Source: Verrucomicrobiota bacterium (GTDB taxonomy: Bacteria > Verrucomicrobiota > Verrucomicrobiia > CAIQCK01). Taken from it: a stretch of 64,000 nt of DNA. The number at the start of each line of letters is the position of its first letter. Within the stretch, counting starts at the first letter, position 1. The notes below the pieces were generated by a model. The model had not been told where the DNA came from. It saw only the letters and a program-made list of their open reading frames with translations, and did no database searches. The translations under genes and the position numbers were made by a program. Below are positions 17,760 through 25,899 of this stretch, piece by piece. Location of the stretch: NCBI GenBank assembly GCA_016222825.1, contig JACRQF010000010.1, positions 186,001-250,000 of the forward strand. The letters are read 5' to 3'.

Positions 17760-18512
17760 ATGGTCATCGAAGTTCACGATCTGGTGAAGACGTTCAACGG
17801 CACCACCGCCGTGGACCGGTTGAGCTTCACCGCCGGACGTGGCGAAATCCTCGGCCTGCTCGGCCCCAATGGCGCCGGCAAGACCACCGCCATCCAGATG
17901 CTCCTCGGCATCATCGAGCCAACCGCCGGCAGCATCCACGTGTTCGGTAAGAACATCGCCACCCATCGGCAAGACATCCTCCAGCGCCTCAACTTCTCCA
18001 GCGCCTACGTCAGCCTGCCGCAAAACCTCCGCGTCATGGACAACCTGCGCGTCTTCGCCGGCATCTACGGCGTCGCCAACTGGCGCGAGAAGTCAATGGA
18101 ACTGCTGCGCCTCTTCGAGATAGACGGACTGGCCGCGCGCAAGACCGGCCAGCTCAGCAGCGGCGAGAGCACCCGCCTCCATCTCTGCAAGGCGCTGCTG
18201 AACGACCCGGAGCTGTTGCTGCTCGACGAGCCGACCGCCTCGCTCGACCCCGACATCGCCGACAAGGTGCGTAAACTTCTCCGCCGCATCCAGCGCGAGC
18301 GCGGCATCACCGTCCTCTACACCTCGCACAACATGCGGGAGATCGAGGAAATCTGCGACCGCGTCATTTTCCTGCACCACGGCCGCAAGATGGCCGAAGG
18401 CCCGCCTCGTGACGTGATCGCGAAGTTCAACCAGCAGTCGCTGGAGCAAGTCTTCATCCGCATCGTCCGCGACGGCGAACTGCAATCCTCCGAACAGAAG
18501 CCCGCGCAATGA
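17760..18512 (+). CDS. ABC transporter ATP-binding protein
   Basis: 250 residues from the ATG at 17760. Walker A GPNGAGKTT, signature LSSGES (normally LSGGQ), Walker B LLLLDEPTASLD and the H-loop TSHNM are all present. It matches the ATPase of ABC-2 exporters of the NodI/DrrA type. Its stop overlaps the start of the permease gene as ATGA (18509-18512), so the two subunits are made together. Exported substrate unknown. Confidence 0.93.
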   Translation: MVIEVHDLVKTFNGTTAVDRLSFTAGRGEILGLLGPNGAGKTTAIQMLLGIIEPTAGSIHVFGKNIATHRQDILQRLNFSSAYVSLPQNLRVMDNLRVFAGIYGVANWREKSMELLRLFEIDGLAARKTGQLSSGESTRLHLCKALLNDPELLLLDEPTASLDPDIADKVRKLLRRIQRERGITVLYTSHNMREIEEICDRVIFLHHGRKMAEGPPRDVIAKFNQQSLEQVFIRIVRDGELQSSEQKPAQ

Positions 18513-19306
18513 ACCTTCGCCGCATCACCGCCCTGCTCCTGCGCTACCTGCTGCTCTACCGGCAGAGCTGGACGCGCATCATGGAGATTTTCTTCTGGCC
18601 GGTGATGGACCTGCTCGTCTGGGGTTTCCTCACGTCATACCTGCTGCAAGTCGGCTCCAGTCAAGTGCCGGCGCTCATCACGTTCCTCATCGGCTCGATG
18701 ATCTTCTGGGACCTGCTCTACCGCGCCCAACAAAGCGTCACCATCTCCTTCCTAGAAGACGTCTGGGCGCGCAACCTCCTGAACATCTTCGTCGCGCCCG
18801 TCACTATCGGCGAATTCCTCACCGCCACGTTCGCGCTCGGCATCATCAAGGTCCTCGTCAACGGTCTCGTGCTGGCGCTGCTGGCCTGGGCGCTCTACGC
18901 CTTCAACATCTTCCAACTCGGTTTCACGCTGATCCCGTTTGTCCTGAGCCTCATGCTGATGGGCTGGGCGATGGGCATGGTCACGGTCGCGCTCATCATG
19001 CGTTGGGGTCACGCAGCCGAGGCGCTCGCCTGGGGCATTCCGTTTCTGGTCCAACCGCTCTCCGCCGTCTTTTATCCCGTGAGCGTCCTGCCCGTCTGGC
19101 TCCACCCGATCGCGTGGGCCTTGCCGTCCACTTACGTCTTCGAGGGCATGCGCCAAGTCCTCGCGACCGGCCAGGCCCCGTGGCGCATGTTCTGGTGGTC
19201 GCTCGGATTGAACCTCGTCTATCTCATCGCCTCCGGCGTCTTCTTCCGGCACATTTTCGGCATCGTTCGCCAGAAGGGATTGCTCGCCAAACTTGGAATG
19301 GAGTAA
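18509..19306 (+). CDS. ABC-2 type transporter permease
   Basis: 265 residues with about six transmembrane helices, e.g. ALITFLIGSMIFWDLL, VNGLVLALLAWALYAF and LNLVYLIASGVFF. The text FLVQPLSAVFYPVSVLPVWL and TYVFEGMR are the conserved ABC-2 membrane signature before the last helix. It pairs with the upstream ATPase to form an exporter of the type used for polysaccharides, lipids or drugs. Confidence 0.9.
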   Translation: MNLRRITALLLRYLLLYRQSWTRIMEIFFWPVMDLLVWGFLTSYLLQVGSSQVPALITFLIGSMIFWDLLYRAQQSVTISFLEDVWARNLLNIFVAPVTIGEFLTATFALGIIKVLVNGLVLALLAWALYAFNIFQLGFTLIPFVLSLMLMGWAMGMVTVALIMRWGHAAEALAWGIPFLVQPLSAVFYPVSVLPVWLHPIAWALPSTYVFEGMRQVLATGQAPWRMFWWSLGLNLVYLIASGVFFRHIFGIVRQKGLLAKLGME

Positions 19307-19315
19307 AGCATCGCC

Positions 19316-19744
19316 ATGACTCCCGCCCTGCTCGTCACCCTGAAAGCCTCAAAACAAGACCCCGCGTTGCAGACACGCGGTGACCGCAAGATTCTCGTCA
19401 CCGGCATCCGTCCCGACAGCGAGGAGGAAGCGGCAACCGCCCTCTGGCGGGCCTCATCGCCGCCAGCCAAGTGCCCCGTCGTCACCATGCGCGACACGGA
19501 GCTGGCCATCTTCACCGAGCGCGCCAAGCAGACGCGCCATTGCCACAAGATCGGCACGGAGATCTATACGCTGCTGGAAGGCGAGATGATCATCGAAGCG
19601 GCCGGCGAACGCTACACTCTCCATCCCGGCGACACGCTCGTGGTCAAGCCGGGCATCTGGCACGAAGTCAAGCGCGACAGCCGGTTTCACTGCCAGGTCG
19701 TCACCGCCAATTGCGCCGGCGCCCAAGACCGCCACGAGATCTGA
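19316..19744 (+). CDS. Cupin-domain protein
   Basis: 142 residues, no signal peptide. The cupin metal motif is clear: HCHKIGTEIYTLLEGE and later HPGDTLVVKPGIWHEV, giving two or three His and one Glu as ligands. Nine nt follow the permease stop, so it is likely the last gene of that operon. Cupins of this size are sugar isomerases, dioxygenases or ligand-binding proteins; which one cannot be told. Confidence 0.82.
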   Translation: MTPALLVTLKASKQDPALQTRGDRKILVTGIRPDSEEEAATALWRASSPPAKCPVVTMRDTELAIFTERAKQTRHCHKIGTEIYTLLEGEMIIEAAGERYTLHPGDTLVVKPGIWHEVKRDSRFHCQVVTANCAGAQDRHEI

Positions 19745-19855
19745 CCTTCTCCGCTCTTCCCCCAACCCGTCGAAACGCAGGGACCTCAGGCTTGCCTTGA
19801 CTGCGGGCGCGGATTCGACACCATCGGCTCGTCGCTAACGAGCAAGGAGAACACC

Positions 19856-22800
19856 ATGTCTGATGAGAATTGCTGTTGTGGTGGTCGCTGCCGGCCGCCG
19901 TTGCCACCGGAACTCACCCGCCGCAAGTTCATCCGCACCGTCGCCGCTGGCACCGCTGGAGTCGCCGCAGCCAACAAACTGCTTCGCGCGCAGGCGGCAA
20001 CAATCCAGCCCGCCGCGCCGCTGACTGCGCCAAAGCTCCCGAAGTCGTGGCGTTATCCGCTGACGCCACCGCGCGTTTATCGCGGCGCACACCTCGAAGC
20101 CGTCGCGATGCCGATCGGCGGCATCGGCACCGGCACCGTCTGGCTCGACGGCCAGGGCCGGCTTGGCGTCTGGCAGATTTTCAACAACCTCAGCGAGACG
20201 CGCGTGCCCGACAGCTTCTTTGCCGCGCGCATCAAGATCGGCGACAAACCGGCGGTGTTGCGCGTGCTCCAGACCGTGCCGGAGGAACCGCTCGCTCCCG
20301 TCGCGTCGCTGACCTACGAGGGCGGCTATCCCATCGCGCGGCTCGACTTCAGCGATCCGGCCTTGCCTGTCGCGCTGAGGCTCGAAGCCTTCAACCCGTT
20401 CATCCCGACCGACACCGCCAACTCCTCAATCCCGTGCGCCATCTTCCGCTTCACCGCGCGTAACGCCGGCTCCACGCCGGTCGAAATCTCGCTCATCGCC
20501 GCCTGCCAGAACGCGGTCAGCAGCGGCGGCAGCGCCGCCATCAAAGGCGTCAAGTTCTCAGGCTATGGCCGCAACCGCAACCGCGCCGTGCGCGAGCCGG
20601 GCATGGTGGCCCTTGCGATGGAGAAGGCGGTCGAGCCGCTTCCAACCTGTCCCGTCAAAGTGCGCGCACGCACCGGCGAGGTCGTTCCAGGGCCGGAGCT
20701 TTTCTTCTTCTCGGAACTGCCGGCGCTCTCGCCGCCTGTGGCCGAAACGCTCGCGCGCATCGCCAACGCCGGTGGCGTCGTGGTCGCGTCGGGAGCGCAA
20801 CCGTCGTTCTTCTCCAACCTCGCCGCGCTGCGCGGAAACCCGGAGGAGTTGAAGCGGCAGTTCACCGTGTTCGAGGATTTCGAGAAGCCTGACTACGACG
20901 GCTGGACCATCACCGGCAACGCATTTGGCAAAGCGCCTTCCACAGGCACTCACGGCAGCCAGCAGAAGGTCAGCGGTTTCGCCGGCAAGCGGCTCGTGAA
21001 CACATTTTTGCCAAACGACAAGCCGCAAGGCACGCTCACGTCGAAGCCGTTCCGCATCGAGAAACGCTTCATTGGGTTCCTCATCGGCGGCGGCAAACAC
21101 AAGGACGAAACATGCGTCAACCTGCGCGTCGGCGGCAAGGTCGTCCGCACCGCCCTCGGCAAGAACCGCGAGCAGCTTGAGCCAGCAAGCTGGGACGTGG
21201 CCGAGTTCAATGGCAAGGAAGCCGTCATCGAAATCGTGGACCGCCACTCTGGCGGCTGGGGCCACATCAACGTGGACCAGATCGTCTTCTCCGACATCGC
21301 ACCCGACGCCGTCCTCACACTCGATTCGCCGATTCGCGCCGCCGCCAACGCCATCGCCCTGCCGTTCTCTGCCTCAAACACCGCCAGGCTGAGCGCCGAG
21401 TTTCGCCCGGCGCTGAAGGATGTCGCCGAACCGTGGAGCGTCACAAGCTACACGCGGCTGCAAAGTTTCACCGACGGCGAGAAAGGCTACCGCGCGCTCG
21501 TCACCGCGCCGAACGGCGATCCGCTGCTCATCACCGGTCCGCTGGGCAAAAGCCGCATCATCCTCGCCCTAGCAAAAAACCTGCCGTGGAGTTGGGCCGC
21601 CGCGCTGTTCGCGGCAGAGCGGGGCGAGCCGCTCAAGGACGGTGAACGTCTGGCTCCAAGCTCGCCCGGCTGGGGAACGATGGCGATAGCTGCGCTCACT
21701 GATGACGCCATCGCCACGCCACGCTGGACCAATCGTGATGAGATCGTCGCCGGTCTGAAACCGGCTGACGATTCCGGCGAGAGTCCGGCGGGCGAGACGT
21801 TCAACGGCGCGCTCACCGCGCCGCTAAAGTTAAGAGCCGGCGAGGAACGCACGGCGACGTTCGTGCTGGCGTGGCATTTCCCGAACGTCGAGCGGTTTCA
21901 CCACGAGGGAAACCTCTACGCCCACCGCTGGCCCGACGCGCTGGCCGTCACGCGCCACGTTGCCGCCAACGCCAACGCGCTCTGGCAGCGCACGCGGCTT
22001 TACCACGAGACGCTCTACCAGTCGAACCTGCCGGAGGAGTTCCTCGACGCGATGACGTCGCAGTCGGTCATCTTCCGCGGGCCGACGTGCTGGTGGTCGG
22101 AGGACGGCTACTTCGCCGGCTTCGAGGGCTGCTACGGCTGTTGTCCGCTCAACTGCACGCACGTCTGGAACTACGCGCAGGCGCACGCGCGACTCTTCCC
22201 GGAAGTAGGCCGAAACCTGCGCGTCTCCAACTTCATCACCTACCTGCATCCCGACGGCGAGACTTCGCACCGCGAGCACACGCCGCACGGCGCGTTTGCG
22301 GACGGCCACTGCGCGGTGATCGTCGCCGCGCTGCGCGAGCATCAGCTCAGCCCGGACGGGAAGTTCTTGAAGCAAATCTGGCCCGGCTTGAAAAAGGCTG
22401 CAGACTGGCTGATCGAGAAATACGACAGCGACCACGACGGCGTAACGAGCGGCCAGCAGTGGAACACCTACGACACCGCCGTCTCCGGCGCGAACACGTT
22501 CATCGGCTCGCAGTATCTCGCCGCGCTCGCCGCCGCAGAGGCGCTGGCGCTCGTGATGAACGACGCGGAGGCCGCCTCGCGCTGGCGGACCATTCGCGAA
22601 GCCGGCATGAAGAACCAGGACGCGAAGCTCTGGAACGGCGAATACTACATCCAGATTCCAGAAACGCCGCCGGGCCGCGACTATAACAACGGCTGCGCGA
22701 GCGACCAGTTGCTCGGCCAGTGGTGGGCGCACCAGATCGGCCTCGGCTATCTCTACCCGCCGGAGCGTGTGCGGCAGACGATGCGCTCCGTCATGCGCCA

Positions 22801-23500
22801 CAACTTCCGGGAGAAGTTCGCCGGCTTCAAACAAGACCCGCGCCGCTACGTCCCCGACGACGAGGGCGGGCTGCTGATCTGCGCCTGGCCGCGCAACGAC
22901 CGGCCGAAGCCGTTCATGCTTTACTCCGACGAAGTCTGGACCGGCATCGAATACTCCACCGCCGGGCTGATGGTGTTCGAGGGGCTGATCGAAGATGCGC
23001 GCCGCGTCGTGAAGATGGCGCGCAGCCGCTACGACGGCCGCAAGCGCGACGGCCTCAACTCCGGCCCCGGCGGCAATCCGTTCAACGAGCTGGAGTGCGG
23101 CAAGTTTTACGCGCGGGCATTAAGTTCGTGGTCGTTGCTGATCGCGAGCCAGGGGCTGGTTCTAGACGGACCGGCGGGCGTGCTTGGTTTCAAGCCGCGC
23201 TGGCAGCCGGAGAATCACCGCTCGTTCTTCACCGCGCCGGAGGGTTGGGGTTTGTTCATCCAGACTCGCAAGGGCAACGAACAGCACGAGCGCATCGAAC
23301 TGCGCCACGGCCAGCTTCGGCTGAAGGAGATGGTGTTTGAGATTCCGTCAACCGCGAAGGAGCCGGCCGCGAAGGTCACGGCCGGCGACCGGGCCATAAT
23401 TGCGTCGCTGAAGCGTGACGGCGCTGAGATTCGGCTGGTTCTCGCGGAATCAGCGCACGTGACGGAAGGCCAGGCGGTGGAGGTTGCGTTGCGCTGGTAA
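19856..23500 (+). CDS. GH116 family glycoside hydrolase (GBA2-like), Tat-exported
   Basis: 1214 residues. A twin-arginine signal (RRKFIRTVAAGTAGVAAA) spans 22-46. GH116 N-terminal beta domain begins with MPIGGIGTGTVWLDGQG. An inserted domain near 340-485 (FEDFEKPDYDGWT ... GGWGHINVDQIVFSD) resembles the LamG-like modules of GH32 enzymes. The (alpha/alpha)6 catalytic domain follows, with WSEDGYFAGFEGCYGC, CTHVWNYAQAHARLFP and QQWNTYD, whose Asp873 matches the acid/base Asp of GBA2. The family hydrolyses beta-glucosides, beta-xylosides or glucosylceramide. The preceding cysteine cluster CCCGGRC at residues 6-12 is odd for a Tat substrate. Confidence 0.85.
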   Translation: MSDENCCCGGRCRPPLPPELTRRKFIRTVAAGTAGVAAANKLLRAQAATIQPAAPLTAPKLPKSWRYPLTPPRVYRGAHLEAVAMPIGGIGTGTVWLDGQGRLGVWQIFNNLSETRVPDSFFAARIKIGDKPAVLRVLQTVPEEPLAPVASLTYEGGYPIARLDFSDPALPVALRLEAFNPFIPTDTANSSIPCAIFRFTARNAGSTPVEISLIAACQNAVSSGGSAAIKGVKFSGYGRNRNRAVREPGMVALAMEKAVEPLPTCPVKVRARTGEVVPGPELFFFSELPALSPPVAETLARIANAGGVVVASGAQPSFFSNLAALRGNPEELKRQFTVFEDFEKPDYDGWTITGNAFGKAPSTGTHGSQQKVSGFAGKRLVNTFLPNDKPQGTLTSKPFRIEKRFIGFLIGGGKHKDETCVNLRVGGKVVRTALGKNREQLEPASWDVAEFNGKEAVIEIVDRHSGGWGHINVDQIVFSDIAPDAVLTLDSPIRAAANAIALPFSASNTARLSAEFRPALKDVAEPWSVTSYTRLQSFTDGEKGYRALVTAPNGDPLLITGPLGKSRIILALAKNLPWSWAAALFAAERGEPLKDGERLAPSSPGWGTMAIAALTDDAIATPRWTNRDEIVAGLKPADDSGESPAGETFNGALTAPLKLRAGEERTATFVLAWHFPNVERFHHEGNLYAHRWPDALAVTRHVAANANALWQRTRLYHETLYQSNLPEEFLDAMTSQSVIFRGPTCWWSEDGYFAGFEGCYGCCPLNCTHVWNYAQAHARLFPEVGRNLRVSNFITYLHPDGETSHREHTPHGAFADGHCAVIVAALREHQLSPDGKFLKQIWPGLKKAADWLIEKYDSDHDGVTSGQQWNTYDTAVSGANTFIGSQYLAALAAAEALALVMNDAEAASRWRTIREAGMKNQDAKLWNGEYYIQIPETPPGRDYNNGCASDQLLGQWWAHQIGLGYLYPPERVRQTMRSVMRHNFREKFAGFKQDPRRYVPDDEGGLLICAWPRNDRPKPFMLYSDEVWTGIEYSTAGLMVFEGLIEDARRVVKMARSRYDGRKRDGLNSGPGGNPFNELECGKFYARALSSWSLLIASQGLVLDGPAGVLGFKPRWQPENHRSFFTAPEGWGLFIQTRKGNEQHERIELRHGQLRLKEMVFEIPSTAKEPAAKVTAGDRAIIASLKRDGAEIRLVLAESAHVTEGQAVEVALRW

Positions 23501-23506
23501 CGGCGC

Positions 23507-24469
23507 TCAGGGTTCCACCCAGCGGAACACCTGTTGCTCGCCATCGAAACCCTTGAGCCGGTAGCGGCCGACCGATGTCGTTTGCTGCTGGCGCGACGGG
23601 CCGAGCTTCGACCGGAACCGTTCGGACATGACGATGAGTTGTCGGACACCGGAAGCTCTCCGGGTCGGCGCCATCTCCGGCTCGACGTGACGCACCTTCT
23701 CCAGCGCAAACACCCCATGAACATCCTGGCCGGTGCGGTCGCCGGTGGGCGAGAGACTGGCCGATCCCCAATGCAGCGCCACGGAGAGCGGGGGCACCGG
23801 GTCGTGTCGCGCGGCCAGACGCGGGCCGAGTTCGAGAGCGGCATTCAAAGCGGCTTGCGCGTCGCCGAAACACGCCAGGAAACCGTCACCCGTGCATTGC
23901 AGGAACGGCTCTGATTCCGTGCGCAACGCGTGCTGTAAAACCTTGCCCATCGTCACAATCACCGCGGCGAACTGCGCCTCGTTTTGTTTCACAAGTTGGG
24001 TGGAGCCGATGACATCCACCACCATGAAGGCTTCCGAGCGCCGCTCAAGCACAGCCCTGGCCGGAATAACGATGCTGCCACTGCCGCAGAACGTGGCCTG
24101 CTCACACAGGGTCTCGCTGGCGATATCGGTCTGTTCCGGCGCCACGAGCAGGCGGCTCTGGCCGACGGTCACTTGCGCAGGCAGCGCGAGAGGAACGGTG
24201 CCCTGCACGCGTTTGCCGTTCAGGTAGGTGCCGTTGCTGCTGTTGAGATCCTTGAGTTGGAACTCTCCTCCGACCACGCTAATAGCGCAGTGATGCCGCG
24301 AGACGGCGGCATCGTGGGGGAGGCTCAACTGGTTGTCCTTGTCCCGGCCGATGGAGAAGAGGGCTTCACAAATCGGCAGACGGGCCGCGTTGACGGCGCG
24401 CTGCGTCACCGATCCCAGCAAGGTAACTGTAGCCAGCGGTCTGGATGCGTCTGGGGCTTTCGTGCTCAC
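23507..24469 (-). CDS. FHA domain - class III nucleotide cyclase homology protein
   Basis: 320 residues. An FHA phosphothreonine-binding domain covers about 15-105 (SIGRDKDNQLSLP with Arg42, SRHH at 57-60, LNSSNGTYLNG). A class III cyclase homology domain follows at about 145-310: MVVDVIGST supplies the first metal Asp and CTGDGFLACFG the second. The Lys that normally precedes the GDG motif in adenylate cyclases (KxxGD) is Gln here, so substrate use is uncertain. It probably links Ser/Thr phosphorylation to cyclic-nucleotide signalling. Convergent with the GH116 gene, 6 nt apart. Confidence 0.83.
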   Translation of the reverse strand: MSTKAPDASRPLATVTLLGSVTQRAVNAARLPICEALFSIGRDKDNQLSLPHDAAVSRHHCAISVVGGEFQLKDLNSSNGTYLNGKRVQGTVPLALPAQVTVGQSRLLVAPEQTDIASETLCEQATFCGSGSIVIPARAVLERRSEAFMVVDVIGSTQLVKQNEAQFAAVIVTMGKVLQHALRTESEPFLQCTGDGFLACFGDAQAALNAALELGPRLAARHDPVPPLSVALHWGSASLSPTGDRTGQDVHGVFALEKVRHVEPEMAPTRRASGVRQLIVMSERFRSKLGPSRQQQTTSVGRYRLKGFDGEQQVFRWVEP

Positions 24470-24511
24470 CGTCGCAAGTCCGTCGCGTCACCCTCCGTCG
24501 CATTCGCCCGC

Positions 24512-25816
24512 TCAAATCCTCGTGCCGGATGGAATGATGGAGTTCTTGGGGATGCAGACGACGCCGTCGCGGATGCAGTAGAGCGGATGGTCCACGTTCG
24601 CGTCCTTGCCGGCGGGGCTGATGTGAACGCCGTCGCCGATGCGAACGTTCTTGTCGAGGATGGCACGTTCGATGAAGCAGTCGTGGCCGATCCCGATGTG
24701 CGGCAGATGTTCCCGGTCGTCCGCGTGAAGCTCCCGGTCGTCCTGGTAGAAATCGGCGCCCATCATGACCACATCGTGCAACTTCGATCCCTTGCCGATC
24801 TTGGAGCGGACGCCGATCACACAATGCCGGAGGGCGCACGGATGGATGACGCTGCCGGGAGCCACAATCGTTTCGTATATCTGGCTGTCGCTGACAATGC
24901 TCGACGGCAGGAAGCGCGGGTGTGTATAGACCGGCGCGTGCGCGTCGTAGAAATCGAAGGGCGGCTTCGGCTTGGCCAGCGCCAGATGCACGTCAAAGAA
25001 GTTCCGCACGGTTCCGATGTCTTCCCAGAAACCCTTGAAGAGATAGGCAAAGACGGCGCGCTTGCCAATGGCATCGGGAATGATGTGCTTGCCGAAGTCG
25101 GTCTTGTCATTGTCCAGTTCCTTGATGAGCACGTCGCGGTTGAAAACGTAGATGCCCATCGAGGCCAGAAAGTGGTCGTTGTCGTTGCCCAGATGCATCT
25201 CGGTCGTCAGCGGCCCGCTCATCTTCAACTCTTCGAGCACCTTCTCTTCCTTCGGCTTCTCAACGAACCGCACGATGCGCTTGTCTGCGTTGACCTGCAT
25301 GATGCCAAGCGAGGAGGCGCTTTTGCGGGGCACGGGCAGCGTCGCGATGGTGATGTCCGCGCCGTGCTGGATGTGCTGGTCGAGCATCGGCCGGAAGTCC
25401 ATGCGGTAGAGCTGGTCGCCGGAGAGAATGAGGATCAGTTCGCCGCCCGCCGAGAGAAGATGGCGGAAGTTCTGCCGCACGGCATCGGCGGTGCCCTGAT
25501 ACCAGCCTGCGTGCTCCGGCGTCTGCTGCGCGGCCAGGATGTCCACGAAGCCGTCGGTGAACGCGTCGAACTTGTAGCTCTGCTGGATGTGGCGGTGGAG
25601 CGAGACGGAGTTGAACTGCGTCAGCACATAAACGCGCTTGAGGCCGGAGTTAATGCAGTTGCTCACCGGCACGTCCACGAGGCGGTAGTTGCCGGCGATC
25701 GGCACGGCAGGCTTGGCGCGCTCCTTGGTGAGCGGGTAGAGCCGCTGCCCCTGGCCGCCACCCATGATGACCGAGAGGACGTTCTTGTTGCTGTAAAGTC
25801 TTGTATGAGGTCGCAT
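24512..25816 (-). CDS. glgC: Glucose-1-phosphate adenylyltransferase
   Basis: 434 residues from the ATG at 25816 (MRPHTRLYSNKNVL); the frame continues upstream but the -10 element below makes the longer form unlikely. The nucleotidyltransferase motif GGGQGQRLYPLTKERAKPA is followed by RLVDVPVSNCINSG, SGDQLYRMD and VEKPKEE, and by a C-terminal left-handed beta-helix. It makes ADP-glucose for glycogen synthesis from ATP and glucose-1-phosphate. It is transcribed divergently from glmS, which draws on the same hexose-phosphate pool. Confidence 0.95.
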   Translation of the reverse strand: MRPHTRLYSNKNVLSVIMGGGQGQRLYPLTKERAKPAVPIAGNYRLVDVPVSNCINSGLKRVYVLTQFNSVSLHRHIQQSYKFDAFTDGFVDILAAQQTPEHAGWYQGTADAVRQNFRHLLSAGGELILILSGDQLYRMDFRPMLDQHIQHGADITIATLPVPRKSASSLGIMQVNADKRIVRFVEKPKEEKVLEELKMSGPLTTEMHLGNDNDHFLASMGIYVFNRDVLIKELDNDKTDFGKHIIPDAIGKRAVFAYLFKGFWEDIGTVRNFFDVHLALAKPKPPFDFYDAHAPVYTHPRFLPSSIVSDSQIYETIVAPGSVIHPCALRHCVIGVRSKIGKGSKLHDVVMMGADFYQDDRELHADDREHLPHIGIGHDCFIERAILDKNVRIGDGVHISPAGKDANVDHPLYCIRDGVVCIPKNSIIPSGTRI

Positions 25817-25820
25817 GATT

Positions 25821-25849
25821 TTGTCTCGCAGGAACCTTGCACGTAGTAT
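25821..25849 (+). promoter_or_regulatory. Putative glmS promoter
   Basis: TTGTCT at 25821-25826 and TAGTAT at 25844-25849 with 17-nt spacing, about 50 nt before the glmS ATG. It overlaps the glgC promoter at the -10 element. Confidence 0.5.
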
Positions 25850-25872
25850 ATCTGTCATCCGCCCAGAGGCAA
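25845..25872 (-). promoter_or_regulatory. Putative glgC promoter
   Basis: On the minus strand TTGCCT (25872-25867) and TATACT (25850-25845) are 16 nt apart, a good sigma-70 match about 29 nt before the glgC start. Its -10 hexamer coincides with the -10 hexamer of the opposite promoter. Confidence 0.55.
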
Positions 25873-25899
25873 CCTTTCGTTACTGAGGAACTTTATCCT

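Noticed and set aside
25837..25899. Longer glmS start
   Set aside because: The conserved N-terminal Cys nucleophile demands a start at 25900.
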